Of a stretch of 64,000 nucleotides of DNA, positions 8,243 to 17,084 are shown piece after piece. This stretch comes from WHSW01 sp963742205. Lineage in GTDB: Bacteria > Actinomycetota > Thermoleophilia > Solirubrobacterales > 70-9. The notes below the pieces were generated by a model. That model was not told the DNA's origin. It saw only the letters and a list, made by a program, of their open reading frames with translations, and made no database searches. The number at the start of each line of letters is the position of its first letter. The stretch's first letter is position 1. The position numbers and the translations under genes are program-made. The DNA is taken from the NCBI GenBank assembly GCA_963742205.1, contig CAVUKZ010000009.1:434001-498000 (forward strand), read 5' to 3'.

Positions 8243-9223
8243 ATGACCACCCATCCGATTCCTCCAGGGACGCGGGACATCCTGCCCGACGAGATGCGCG
8301 AGCTGCGTGCCCTGCACCTCGCGCTCGTCGAGAGCTTCGAGAGCTTCGGCTACGGCGAGGTGGCCACCCCGACGATCGAGTACGAGGAGGTGCTCGCCCG
8401 CGGTGACGAGCGCGGCGCTCCGGTCGCCTATCGCTTCTTCGACGAGTCCGGGGAGCTGCTCGCGATGCGCTCGGACATGACCGTGCCGATCGCCCGCCTG
8501 GTCGCCAACCGCTACGCCCGCTCCGAGCCCCCGTTCCGGCTCTGCTACCTGGCGCGCGCCTATCGCGCGATCCGGCCGCAGCGCGGTCAGATGCGCGAGT
8601 TCACCCAGGCCGGCGTGGAGCTGGTCGGCCTGCCGGCGCCCGCGGGCACGGTGGAGGTGATCGAGGTGCTGGCCGCCGCGCTGGACGCGGCCGGCCTGCG
8701 CCGGGCCGTGATCGGCCTCGGCGACGCCGACCTCTACCGCCAGCTCCTGGCCGAGCTCGCGATCGAGGGCGAGCCTCGGGCGCGGATCCTCGACTGCCTG
8801 GCCACGCACGACCATGTCGGGCTCGAGGCCGAGGTCGCAGCGCTCGACATCGGCGAGACCGAGCGCGAGACCCTCATCCGGCTGCCCACGTTGCGCGGCG
8901 GGCCGGAGGTCCTCGACCTGGCCCGCGGGCTCGGTGGCGACGCGACCGAGCGGGCGACTCGCCGGCTCAGCGAGACGTATGCCGCGCTGCGCGAGCGGGG
9001 GGTGGCCGACCGGGTCAACGTCGACCTCGGCCTGCTGCGCGACCTCGGCTACTACACCGGGGCGATCCTCGAGGTCTACGACCCGGCGCTCGGGCACATC
9101 CTCGGCGGCGGCGGGCGCTACGACGAGCTCATGGGCCGCTTTGGCCGCCCGTTGCCCGCCGCCGGCTTCGCCCTGCACATGGAGCGGTTGCACGTCGCCC
9201 AGGCCGAGGAGGAGGAGCTGTGA
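8243..9223 (+). CDS. hisZ: ATP phosphoribosyltransferase regulatory subunit HisZ
   Basis: 326 residues related to the catalytic core of histidyl-tRNA synthetase but lacking its anticodon-binding domain. It starts IPPGTRDILPDEM, keeps MRSDMTVPIARLVANRYA (class II motif region) and ends GGGGRYDELMGRFGRPLPA, typical of HisZ. It forms a hetero-octamer with the short-form HisG next door and supplies histidine feedback control of the first step of histidine synthesis. The enzyme family predicts no tRNA charging. Short HisG plus HisZ is uncommon in Actinomycetota, many of which have a long HisG. Confidence 0.88.
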   Translation: MTTHPIPPGTRDILPDEMRELRALHLALVESFESFGYGEVATPTIEYEEVLARGDERGAPVAYRFFDESGELLAMRSDMTVPIARLVANRYARSEPPFRLCYLARAYRAIRPQRGQMREFTQAGVELVGLPAPAGTVEVIEVLAAALDAAGLRRAVIGLGDADLYRQLLAELAIEGEPRARILDCLATHDHVGLEAEVAALDIGETERETLIRLPTLRGGPEVLDLARGLGGDATERATRRLSETYAALRERGVADRVNVDLGLLRDLGYYTGAILEVYDPALGHILGGGGRYDELMGRFGRPLPAAGFALHMERLHVAQAEEEEL

Positions 9224-9277
9224 GGCGGAGCCCGACAGGGCGAGCCGAGCCGCGCCGCCGTTGAGGCGCCTGCTGTC

Positions 9278-9952
9278 ATGAGTGGGATCGCGCGACCGAT
9301 TCGCACCAGCGCCGATGGGCGGCTGAGCCTCGCGCTGCCGCGCGGTGCCCTGTTCTCGGGCACCCTGGATCTGCTCGACCAGGTCGGTGTGGACACCGCC
9401 GACCTGCGCGGCGACTCCCGCGCGCTCGTCTTCGAAACCGGCGAGCTGCGCCTGGTCACGATGCGGCCCTCGGACGTCCCGACCTACGTCGAGGCCGGCG
9501 CCGCCGACCTCGGGATCACCGGCAAGGACGTGCTCGCCGAGCAGGCCGACCGCGCCGTGTACGAGCTCCTCGACCTCAACTACGGCGCCTGTCGCATGGT
9601 GCTCGCGGCTCGCCGCGGCGACCCGTCGCTCGACGAGGCCGAGCGGCGGCTGGGGGCGATGCGGATCGCGACCAAGTACCCGCGCACCGCCGAGCGCCAC
9701 TTCGAGCGCACCGGTCGCCAGGCGGAGGTGATCGAGGTCAAGGGGTCCGTCGAGCTGGCGCCGCTCGTCGGCCTCGCCGACGGGATCGTCGACCTCGTCG
9801 ACACCGGCCGGACGCTGGCCGAGAACGAGCTCGAGATCCGGGAGGAGATCGCCGCCTGCACCGCGCGCCTGGTGGCCAACCGGGTGGCGCACAAGCTCCG
9901 CGCGGCCGAGATCGATGGCCTGGTGGAGCGCCTGCGAGAGGTTGCCGTATGA
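9278..9952 (+). CDS. hisG: ATP phosphoribosyltransferase catalytic subunit, short form HisG
   Basis: 224 residues, the length of the HisZ-dependent short form. Condenses ATP with PRPP, the first step of histidine synthesis. Visible motifs: LSLALPRGALF at the N-terminus, DLGITGKDVLAE, RIATKYPRTAERHF, and the PRPP-binding region ADGIVDLVDTGRTLAEN. The C-terminal regulatory domain of long HisG is absent, matching hisZ 54 bp upstream. Its stop overlaps the hisD start (ATGA at 9949-9952). Confidence 0.93.
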   Translation: MSGIARPIRTSADGRLSLALPRGALFSGTLDLLDQVGVDTADLRGDSRALVFETGELRLVTMRPSDVPTYVEAGAADLGITGKDVLAEQADRAVYELLDLNYGACRMVLAARRGDPSLDEAERRLGAMRIATKYPRTAERHFERTGRQAEVIEVKGSVELAPLVGLADGIVDLVDTGRTLAENELEIREEIAACTARLVANRVAHKLRAAEIDGLVERLREVAV

Positions 9953-11230
9953 GGCTCGAGCGAATCGAGTGGGACGGGGTCGAACCCGAGGCGCTCGCCG
10001 TCAGGGTCCGTGAGCTCGTGCCGCCCGTGGAGGGAGTCGCGTCAGAGGTGGGGGAGATCGTCGCCCGCGTTCGCCGCCAGGGCGACACCGCGCTGCGCGA
10101 GCTCGCGATCGCCTTTGGCGAGACGCCGCCGGAACGGCTGCGGGTCGACCCGCAGCGGATCAGGTCGGCACCCGGGCTGCTCGACGCCGAGCTGCGTGAC
10201 GGCATGCGGGCGGCCGCGGCCAACATCTACGCCGTCGCCCGCGCCGAGTTGGAGCGCCTGCAGCGGCCGGCGATGGCCGAGCTCCCGCAGGGACAGCGGG
10301 TCGAGGTCATCTCGGCCCCGGTCGCCTCCGCGGGGGTCTACGCGCCCGGCGGGCGCGGCGCCTACCCGTCGTCGGTGTTGATGTGCTGCCTACCCGCCCT
10401 TGCCGCCGGCGTCTCGCGGGTCGTCGTCGTCACCCCGCCCGGTGGCGAGGGGCGCCCGAGCGATGCGGTGCTCGCCGCCTGCGCGCTCTGCCGGGTCGAG
10501 GAGGTCTACGCGGTCGGCGGGGCGCAGGCGATCGCCGCGCTCGCCTACGGAACCGACACGATCGACGCCGTCGACGTCGTCGTCGGCCCGGGCAACCGCT
10601 ACGTGACCGAGGCGAAGCGCGCGGTCTCGGGTGCGGTCGGGATCGACGGGATCGCAGGCCCGAGCGAGCTCCTGATCGTCGCCGATGGCACCGCGCCGCC
10701 GCAGGCGATCGCGCTGGACCTCTGCGCCCAGGCCGAACACGGCGACGACACGCTCGTGGCCCTGGTCTCCCACAATGCGGTCTCTGCTCGACGACGTGGC
10801 CGAGCGGGTCACCCGGATCGCCGCCGAGCGCCCCTCGGTCGCGGACGCGCCGCTGGCGCTGATCACGGCGCCCGGCCTGCAACGCGCGCTCGAGCTCGCC
10901 GACGCGCTGGCGCCGGAGCATCTCCAGCTCGCGTTCGAGGGGGCCGACGAGGCCAGTGCCCGCAACCGGGTCGCGGGCGCCGCTTTCGTCGGCTCCGGCG
11001 GGGCCACCGCCTTCGGCGACTACGCCGCCGGCTCCAACCACGTGCTCCCAACGGGTGGCGCGGCCCGGTTCGGCGCGCCGCTCGGGCCGGGCGCGTTCAT
11101 GCGCCGAACGTCGGTCGTCTCCATCGGCTCTGCGGCGGCGCGAGAATTGGCGCCCCACGCCGACGCGCTGGCCCGGGCCGAGGGCTTTCCGGTGCACGGT
11201 GAGTCCGCGACCGCGAGGACCAGGCGATGA
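9949..11230 (+). pseudogene. hisD: Histidinol dehydrogenase HisD, split by one frameshift near 10780
   Basis: The zinc enzyme that oxidises histidinol to histidine with two NAD. The first frame runs from ATG 9949 through AGVYAPGGRGAYPSSVLM, VDVVVGPGNRYVTEAKR and LCAQAEHGDDTLVALVSHNA. The second continues SLLDDVAERVTRIAAERPS, EHLQLAFEGAD, FGDYAAGSNHVLPTGG and ends at 11230. One extra G in gcggtctctg (about 10780) accounts for the break; the corrected protein is about 426 residues, normal for HisD, with all motifs intact. Since the operon is otherwise complete around it, a sequencing error is more likely than loss. Confidence 0.9.
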
Positions 11231-11820
11231 GCACGAGCAGAACAGCGACGATCGAGCGGCGAACGCGCGAGACCGAGATCGCGGTCGAGCTCGACCTCGG
11301 CGGCGGCGAGGTCGCTCCCGCGACCGGGATCGGCTTCTTCGACCACATGCTCGAGCTGCTCGGCCGCCACGCCCGAATCGGGCTGGTCGTGCGGGCTACC
11401 GGGGACCTCGAGACCGGCGGTCACCACACGGTCGAGGACGTCGGCATCGCGTTCGGCCAGGCACTCGACGCCGCGCTCGGCGACCGCGCCGGGATCCGTC
11501 GCTACGGCCACGCGGTGCTGCCGATGGACGAGACGCTCGCCGAGTGCGCCGTCGATATCTCCGGGCGCCCGTTCTGTCGCTTCGACGCCGAGATCCCGCC
11601 GGTGACGATCGCGGGCTTCGAGGCGGAGCTGACCGAGGAGTTCTTCCGGGCCGTGGCCGCCAACGCGAAGCTCACGGTGCACCTCGCCACCCGCTACGGG
11701 TCGAACACCCACCACCTGATCGAGGCCTGCTTCAAGGCCTTCGCCCGCGCCCTGCGCGAGGCGATCGCGGTGGATCCGGATGAGGACGGCGTGCCGAGCA
11801 CGAAGGGGACGCTGAATTGA
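11227..11820 (+). CDS. hisB: Imidazoleglycerol-phosphate dehydratase HisB
   Basis: 197 residues, the single-domain form without the histidinol-phosphatase part found in enterobacteria. Dehydrates imidazole glycerol phosphate to imidazole acetol phosphate in a manganese-dependent 24-mer. Metal-ligand motifs are present: GFFDHMLELLGRHA, GGHHTVEDVGIAFG and NTHHLIEACFKAFARALREA. ATG start at 11227 overlaps the hisD stop by four bases, and its own stop overlaps the TTG start of hisH. Confidence 0.94.
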   Translation: MSTSRTATIERRTRETEIAVELDLGGGEVAPATGIGFFDHMLELLGRHARIGLVVRATGDLETGGHHTVEDVGIAFGQALDAALGDRAGIRRYGHAVLPMDETLAECAVDISGRPFCRFDAEIPPVTIAGFEAELTEEFFRAVAANAKLTVHLATRYGSNTHHLIEACFKAFARALREAIAVDPDEDGVPSTKGTLN

Positions 11821-12443
11821 CCCGGATCGCGGTCCTCGACTACGGCATGGGCAACCTCCGCTCCGTGGAGAAGGCTTTGGAGCGGGTCGGGGCCGACGCG
11901 GTCGTTACGCACGATCCCGAGACCGTCCGCGGTGCCGACGGGCTGATCCTGCCCGGGGTGGGCGCGTTTGCGAAGGCGATGGAGCGCATCGACGAGCTCG
12001 GGCTGGCCGCGCTGATCGACGAGCGGCTCGAGGCGGGGACACCGGTGCTCGGGATCTGTCTCGGGTTCCAGCTGCTGTTCGAGTCGTCGACGGAGCTGGG
12101 CGGCGCCCGCGGCCTGGGGCTGATCGAGGGCGAGGTCCGGGGGCTCGAGGCGCCGGGGCTCAAGGTGCCGCACATCGGCTGGGAGCCCGTGTCGTGGACC
12201 CGCTCGTCGGCGCTCACCGAGGGGATCGAGCCGACGACGCCGTTCTATTTCGTCCACAGCTTCGCCCCGCATGCCGCCCGCGACGAGGACGTGCTCGCCA
12301 CGGCGGTCCACGGCGAACGCTTCGTCTGCGCGGTCGAGCGCCCGCCCGTGTACGGGGTGCAGTTCCATCCGGAGAAGTCGAGTGCCGCGGGCCTGCGCCT
12401 GCTCGCGAACTTCGCGGCGGTCTGCAGCCGGGTCACGGTGTGA
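11817..12443 (+). CDS. hisH: Imidazole glycerol phosphate synthase glutaminase subunit HisH
   Basis: 208 residues, class I glutamine amidotransferase. Supplies ammonia through a channel to HisF. The nucleophile is Cys81 in PVLGICLGFQLLF; His and Glu of the triad are in GVQFHPEKS near the C-terminus; the oxyanion strand is LPGVGAF. Starts with TTG at 11817 inside the hisB stop (TTGA) and ends with TGA overlapping the GTG start of hisA. Confidence 0.94.
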   Translation: MTRIAVLDYGMGNLRSVEKALERVGADAVVTHDPETVRGADGLILPGVGAFAKAMERIDELGLAALIDERLEAGTPVLGICLGFQLLFESSTELGGARGLGLIEGEVRGLEAPGLKVPHIGWEPVSWTRSSALTEGIEPTTPFYFVHSFAPHAARDEDVLATAVHGERFVCAVERPPVYGVQFHPEKSSAAGLRLLANFAAVCSRVTV

Positions 12444-13177
12444 TCCTCTACCCGGCGATCGACATCCGCGACGGGCGCGCGGTGCGGCTGGTCCAGGGCG
12501 ACTACGAGCGCGAGACCGCGTTCGACGACGACCCGAGCGAGGCCGCTCGGCGCTGGGTCGACCAGGGGGCGCGGGCGCTCCACGTCGTCGACCTCGACGG
12601 CGCGCGCGAGGGCGCGCCTCTGAACATCCAGCGCGTCGAGGAGATCTGCGAGGCGGTCGACGTCGAGGTACAGGTCGGCGGTGGCCTCCGCCAGGCGGAG
12701 GACGTCGAGGCGGTGCTCGCCGTGGGGGCGCAGCGCGCGATCCTGGGCACCGCGGCGCTCAGCGACCCCGCGCTGGTCGAGGTGCTGGCGGCCGAGCACG
12801 GAGAGCGCATCATGGTCGCGGTCGACGCCCGCTCGGGCGCGGTGGCCGTCGAGGGCTGGCAGCGCGCGACGGAGGTCGGCGCCGAGGACGTGATCGCCGA
12901 TCTCGGCCGCCGCGGCGTGGGCCGCTTCGCCTTCACCCCCGTGGAGGTCGACGGGACGCTGGCCGGGCCGGCGATCGACTCGTTGCGCGTCGCCGCCGAG
13001 GCCGCCGCGCAGGCCTCGGCGACGCTCGTGTACTCCGGCGGCGTCGGCAGCCTCGAGCACCTCGCCGAGCTCGCGGCGCTCGGCCTCGGCGCGCTCGAGG
13101 GCGTGATCGTCGGGCGGGCGCTCTACGAGGGCCGGTTCACGGTCGCGGAGGGCGCAGCGGCCCTGGCGGGCGGCTGA
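12440..13177 (+). CDS. hisA: Phosphoribosyl-formimino-AICAR phosphate isomerase HisA (possibly PriA)
   Basis: 245-residue TIM barrel that isomerises ProFAR to PRFAR. The GTG start at 12440 gives MILYPAIDIRDGRAVRL; Asp8 is the catalytic base and the second Asp is in MVAVDARSGAVAVEGW. Phosphate-binding loops VQVGGGLR and YSGGVGS are clear. Actinobacterial PriA also does the TrpF reaction; no trpF is in the window and the sequence alone does not settle dual function. Overlaps hisH by four bases. Confidence 0.9.
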   Translation: MILYPAIDIRDGRAVRLVQGDYERETAFDDDPSEAARRWVDQGARALHVVDLDGAREGAPLNIQRVEEICEAVDVEVQVGGGLRQAEDVEAVLAVGAQRAILGTAALSDPALVEVLAAEHGERIMVAVDARSGAVAVEGWQRATEVGAEDVIADLGRRGVGRFAFTPVEVDGTLAGPAIDSLRVAAEAAAQASATLVYSGGVGSLEHLAELAALGLGALEGVIVGRALYEGRFTVAEGAAALAGG

Positions 13178-13186
13178 CGCCGGCGC

Positions 13187-13192
13187 TAGCCT
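13187..13192 (+). promoter_or_regulatory. -10 box TAGCCT before the 82-residue ORF
   Basis: TAGCCT ends six bases before the ATG at 13199, suggesting an internal leaderless promoter in the histidine operon. Confidence 0.35.
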
Positions 13193-13198
13193 GAACGC

Positions 13199-13447
13199 AT
13201 GTTCTGGCTCCGGGTGCTCGCGATCGCCCAGGTGGCGCTGTTGGTGCGCCACCACGCGACGCTGCTCGAGTCCGACGAGCGGTCCCGGCTGACGAAGCTG
13301 GTTGCGAAGTCCCACGGCCGCCCGCAGACGAACCTGTCGGCGAACGAGCGCGAGGAGATGCTGCGCCTCGTCGGCAAGCTCGAGCCGGGGGCGTTCGCCC
13401 ACGGCGTCTGGGGCGCGGCCCGCGGCAAGCTGCGCCGCAAGTTCTAG
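13199..13447 (+). CDS. Small conserved-looking protein between hisA and hisF
   Basis: 82 residues. The N-terminus is hydrophobic (MFWLRVLAIAQVALLVR), the middle polar with an ERSRLTKLVAKS helix, the C-terminus basic (GAARGKLRRKF). It lies 21 bp after hisA and 11 bp before hisF in the same direction, inside the operon, so it is very likely expressed with it. No known family recognised. It may be a peripheral or single-pass membrane protein unrelated to histidine synthesis. Confidence 0.65.
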   Translation: MFWLRVLAIAQVALLVRHHATLLESDERSRLTKLVAKSHGRPQTNLSANEREEMLRLVGKLEPGAFAHGVWGAARGKLRRKF

Positions 13448-13458
13448 GTCGACCCGCG

Positions 13459-14214
13459 ATGGCGCTGAAGCGGGTGATCCCGTGCCTCGACGTGGACGGC
13501 GGCCGGGTGGTCAAGGGGACCAACTTCGTCGATCTCCGCGACGCGGGCGACCCGGTCGAGCTCGCCGAGCGCTACGACCGCGAGGGCGCGGACGAGCTGG
13601 TCTTCCTCGACATCACCGCCTCGCACGAGAAGCGCGAGACGATCACCGCGCTGGCGCGGCGGACGGCCGACAACGTCTTCATCCCGTTCGTGATCGGCGG
13701 CGGCATCCGCTCGGTCGCCGACGCCCAGGCGGTGCTCGACGCGGGCGCCGACAAGGTCGCGGTCAACTCGTCGGCGCTCGCGCGCCCCGATCTGATCTCC
13801 GAGCTCGCGGTCGTCTTCGGCTCCCAGTGCGTGGTGATTGCGATCGACGCCCGCCGGCGCGGCGACAGCTATGACGTCTACGTCAACGGCGGCCGCACGC
13901 CGGTCGAGGGTCGTGAGGCCGTCTCCTGGGCGCGCGAGGCGACCGAGCGCGGGGCGGGGGAGGTGCTGCTGACCAGCATGGACCGCGACGGCACCACCGA
14001 CGGCTACGACCTCGGCCTCACCCGCGCCGTCGCCGACGCGGTCGCAGTGCCGGTGATCGCCTCCGGCGGGGTCGGCGAGCTGCGCCACCTCGTCGACGGC
14101 GTGCGCGAGGGTGGCGCCGACGCCGTGCTCGCCGCCTCGATCTTCCACTACGGCAAGCACACGATCGCCGAGGCGAAAGCGGCCATGCGAGAGGCCGGGA
14201 TCGCGGTTCGGTGA
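13459..14214 (+). CDS. hisF: Imidazole glycerol phosphate synthase cyclase subunit HisF
   Basis: 251-residue TIM barrel that uses HisH-derived ammonia to make imidazole glycerol phosphate and AICAR. Catalytic Asp11 (IPCLDVDGGRVVKG) and Asp130 (VVIAIDARR) are present; phosphate loops are FVIGGGIRSVADA and ASGGVGELRHL. Last gene of the histidine cluster; hisC, hisE and hisI are not in the window. The stop lies one base from the stop of the convergent gene at 14216. Confidence 0.95.
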   Translation: MALKRVIPCLDVDGGRVVKGTNFVDLRDAGDPVELAERYDREGADELVFLDITASHEKRETITALARRTADNVFIPFVIGGGIRSVADAQAVLDAGADKVAVNSSALARPDLISELAVVFGSQCVVIAIDARRRGDSYDVYVNGGRTPVEGREAVSWAREATERGAGEVLLTSMDRDGTTDGYDLGLTRAVADAVAVPVIASGGVGELRHLVDGVREGGADAVLAASIFHYGKHTIAEAKAAMREAGIAVR

Positions 14215-14215
14215 G

Positions 14216-15538
14216 CTAGGGGCCGACCGAGGCCTGGATCCGCTGGTGGCTGCTGACGTCGTCGGGATGCGACCAGACGGCCAGCGCCTCGCCGCCGGCG
14301 CCGCCCGAGCGCGCTACCTGCGGGGCGGCGGCGTCGCTGCCGACGGGCGAGAGGTTGACGATCGGCTGCGGGCTCGCGAACGGCGAGAACGGCCGCTCCT
14401 GGATCCGCAGGTGCGAACCGTCGGAGCGCTGCCAGACGACGGTCGCATCCCCGTCGCCGTCGGCGGCGACCTGAGGCGACGTCGCGCTGCGCCCAGGCGC
14501 CGACAGCGTGTGCGCGACCCCGACGCCGCCGGTTGGCGACACGGCCGCGGCCTGGACCCTCGCGCTGGTGCCGTCCAGGCGCGTCCACACCGCGACGCCG
14601 TTCGTGCCGTTGATCGAGATCTGCGGCAGGGCAGCGTTCTGGCCGCCCGCGGAGAGCGTCTTGATCGCGCCGGCGACGCCGGCGACCGAGATGGGCCGGC
14701 CCTGAACCCGGGTGTCGCTGCCCACCTGGCGCGTCCACACCGCGAACGCGTTGCCGACCGGGTCGACGCCCACCCGGGCGAAGCCGGCGTTCGCGCCCGC
14801 CCCCGAAAGGCTCTTGATCGGGCCCAGCGTCCCGGTGCTCGACACGGAGCGCCCCTGGGCGCGGGAGTTGATCCCGTCCGAGCCGACCCAGACCGCAAAG
14901 CCGTCGCCGGTCTCGTCGACGGCGACCCGCGGATTGGACGCCTGCGCGGACGGGCGCGAGAGGCGCTGGAGCGGGCCCACCGCCCCCGCGGCGGAGAGCG
15001 CGCGGCCGTAGACCTGCAGGCCGCCGACGTCGGAGCGGTACCAGACGATGTACGCATCGCCGTCACCGTCGACCGCGAGCTCCGGGTTGGTCGCGGTCTG
15101 GCCGGCCAGGGACAGGGTCCGGACCGGCCCCAGGGCGCCGGCGGCTGAGATCCGGCGCGCCTGTACCCGCGGGTGGGTGCCGTCGAGCCGGGTCCAGACG
15201 ACGACCGCGTCACCGTCGGCGTCGATCGCCACCCGAGTCGAGTTGGCGGCGCCGCCGGCCGCCGAGAGCGTGTGCACGGATCCGAGGGCGCCGGCGTGCG
15301 AGATCGTCCGCGCCTCGGCCCGGGTGGTGGTGCCATCGAAGCGCACCCAAGCCGCGATTCCGTCGCCCCCGCCGTTGATCGCCACCGCGGGGGCCGCGGC
15401 GTCCTGACCGTCGGGTGAGACGTCGATCGGGGGCGAGAACGCGGCCTCGGCGATCGCGTTAAACGACAGCCCGAAGGCCAGCAGTCCCGCGAGCAGGCTC
15501 AGGCGGCGAGCACGTTCCACGCACGCCGACGCTATCAA
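14216..15538 (-). CDS. Secreted repeat protein, probable beta-propeller
   Basis: 440 residues with an N-terminal signal (RLSLLAGLLAFGLSFNAIAEA). The rest is about seven repeats of roughly 53 residues with the pattern VVW.R.DG....VQAR.IS..G.LGPV.TLS..G..A..P.VAVD..GDA. A W-R-x-D-G step and a GDA(x)VVW strand recur, as in propeller blades with surface Asp loops. No catalytic residues are identifiable. The start is a TTG at 15538, or a GTG six codons later. It lies 25 bp downstream of another extracytoplasmic propeller gene and may share its transcript. Function unknown. Confidence 0.75.
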   Translation of the reverse strand: MIASACVERARRLSLLAGLLAFGLSFNAIAEAAFSPPIDVSPDGQDAAAPAVAINGGGDGIAAWVRFDGTTTRAEARTISHAGALGSVHTLSAAGGAANSTRVAIDADGDAVVVWTRLDGTHPRVQARRISAAGALGPVRTLSLAGQTATNPELAVDGDGDAYIVWYRSDVGGLQVYGRALSAAGAVGPLQRLSRPSAQASNPRVAVDETGDGFAVWVGSDGINSRAQGRSVSSTGTLGPIKSLSGAGANAGFARVGVDPVGNAFAVWTRQVGSDTRVQGRPISVAGVAGAIKTLSAGGQNAALPQISINGTNGVAVWTRLDGTSARVQAAAVSPTGGVGVAHTLSAPGRSATSPQVAADGDGDATVVWQRSDGSHLRIQERPFSPFASPQPIVNLSPVGSDAAAPQVARSGGAGGEALAVWSHPDDVSSHQRIQASVGP

Positions 15539-15562
15539 CGTGGTCCGCGGGCGCCAAGCCGC

Positions 15563-17029
15563 TCAGCCGGAGCCGTTGCGCTGCTTCTTGGGCTTGCCCT
15601 GCGAGCCGTGCTGCTGGCGCTGGCGCTTGGCCTGGCGCGCGCGCTCCTGGCGCTTTCGCTTCTCCCGGTGCGCGGCCTCCTGGCGCTGTCGCTGGGCCTG
15701 GCGACGGTGCGCCGTGCGGCGCTGCTCCGCCGCGGACTCGTGCTGGAAGGCCCGCACCCCCGAGGTCCCCGTCAGGTACATGTAGTGGCCGTCGGAGATC
15801 ACCGGGTTGTACTCGCCGAGATCGGACTCGAACACCTTCTTGCCGGTCTTGACGTCGAACCCGAAGGTGCCCACGTTCGGGCCGAGGACGGCGACGTAGA
15901 CGACCTCGCCGAGCACCGTGGAGGCGCCGAGGATGACCCCGCCCGTGTCCTTCTCCCAGCGCACCGAGCCCGTCTTTGCGTCGATTGCGTAGAAGTTCTG
16001 GTCCTTGGAGCCGACGTAGACGGTCGGGCCGGTCCGCGGCGTGTCGGCGACCGCCGGCGCCCCGTAGACCCAGTCGCCGGTCGAGTGGCTCCAGAGCAGC
16101 TCGCCCGTGTCCTGATCGAAGGAGTAGACGCGGGTGTCGATCGAGCCCAGGTACACGCGGCCGTAGGCCACGGCCAGGGTCGAGTAGACCGGCCCGCCGC
16201 GGCCGAAGCTGAGGCCCTGGGTGCTCGACTGCCAGACGTACGAGCCGTTGGAGGCCTTGATCGCGAACACCTGGCCGGCGTAGTTGGCGCCGTAGAGGAC
16301 GCCGCCGTCGTAGGCGAGGCCGCCCTTGACCGCCCCGTCGGTGTGCACCCGCCAGTCGACCTTGCCGTCCTTGCGGTTGAGCGCGAAGACGTCGCCGGAC
16401 TCGCTGCCGACGATCACGTGGCTGCCGATGACGATCGGCGAGGTCTCGCTGCGCCCGGGCAGCCCGTAGCGCCACAGCAGCTTGCCGTCCTTTGCCCGCA
16501 GCGCCAGCGCCTCGCCCTGATCGACGCCGGGCGCTTTTTGCAGCGTGACGACGTAGATCACGCCATGCGAGTAGGCCGGCGAGGCGGCCCCGAGGGCGCC
16601 GACCTCCTTGCGCCACTCGACCTTGCCCTTGTCGGCGCTGAGCGCATAGAGCTCGGCGTCCTTGTCCTGGAAGTACAGCGTGCCCTTGGCGACGATCGGC
16701 GAGAACTCGAGCAGCTTGCCGGCCTGAAAGCTCCAGACCGAGGCGTCGAAGGGCGGGCGCACGCGCTTGGTCGGCAGGTACCGGGTCCGCTGTTCGTCGT
16801 AGCCATAGAGCGGCCAGTCGACCGTCTTCACCTCCTCGCGGTGGCTCGGCGGCTTGTCGCCCTTGCTGGTCTCGAGGTTGCACGGCGGCGGACAGCTCTG
16901 GTCGGAGTCTCGCTTGAGCACCAGGTACGCGGCCGCGGCGCCGCCCATGACGACCAGGCTGACCACGGCGATGATCGCGATGTGCCACGGCTGGCGCCAA
17001 GCGGCTGGGATCTTGGGGAGATCGGGCAT
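15563..17029 (-). CDS. Membrane-anchored PQQ-like (BamB-type) beta-propeller with basic tail
   Basis: 488 residues. A short cytoplasmic N-terminus precedes one membrane span (about 16-38, HIAIIAVVSLVVMGGAAAAY). An eight-bladed PQQ_2-type propeller follows, with repeated blade ends such as LYALSADKGKVEWRKEVG, FALNRKDGKVDWRVHT and YAIDAKTGSVRWEKDTGG. The last 60 residues are extremely rich in Arg, Lys and Gln (RRTAHRRQAQRQRQEAAH and on), an outside tail that could bind anionic wall polymers. No quinoprotein dehydrogenase active site is seen; a scaffold role is likelier. The ATG at 17029 is preferred over the TTG two codons upstream. Confidence 0.8.
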   Translation of the reverse strand: MPDLPKIPAAWRQPWHIAIIAVVSLVVMGGAAAAYLVLKRDSDQSCPPPCNLETSKGDKPPSHREEVKTVDWPLYGYDEQRTRYLPTKRVRPPFDASVWSFQAGKLLEFSPIVAKGTLYFQDKDAELYALSADKGKVEWRKEVGALGAASPAYSHGVIYVVTLQKAPGVDQGEALALRAKDGKLLWRYGLPGRSETSPIVIGSHVIVGSESGDVFALNRKDGKVDWRVHTDGAVKGGLAYDGGVLYGANYAGQVFAIKASNGSYVWQSSTQGLSFGRGGPVYSTLAVAYGRVYLGSIDTRVYSFDQDTGELLWSHSTGDWVYGAPAVADTPRTGPTVYVGSKDQNFYAIDAKTGSVRWEKDTGGVILGASTVLGEVVYVAVLGPNVGTFGFDVKTGKKVFESDLGEYNPVISDGHYMYLTGTSGVRAFQHESAAEQRRTAHRRQAQRQRQEAAHREKRKRQERARQAKRQRQQHGSQGKPKKQRNGSG

Positions 17030-17084
17030 CCGCAAGGGGCGTCATGGTAGGGAAGCCGCCCGAGCCCACCCCCAATTTGCAGAC

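Noticed and set aside
8063..9892. A 609-codon open frame on the minus strand
   Set aside because: Antisense to hisZ and hisG; no domain, composition typical of a shadow frame.
10383..10862. Separate ORFs within hisD on both strands
   Set aside because: They are other frames of hisD; the two true frames together carry all HisD motifs.
12440..13177. Bifunctional PriA (HisA plus TrpF)
   Set aside because: Likely for some Actinobacteria, but the residues that separate PriA from HisA cannot be assigned by eye, so the gene is kept as hisA.
15608..17050. A 480-codon plus-strand frame
   Set aside because: Antisense to the PQQ-like propeller gene, which has clear repeats and a membrane anchor.
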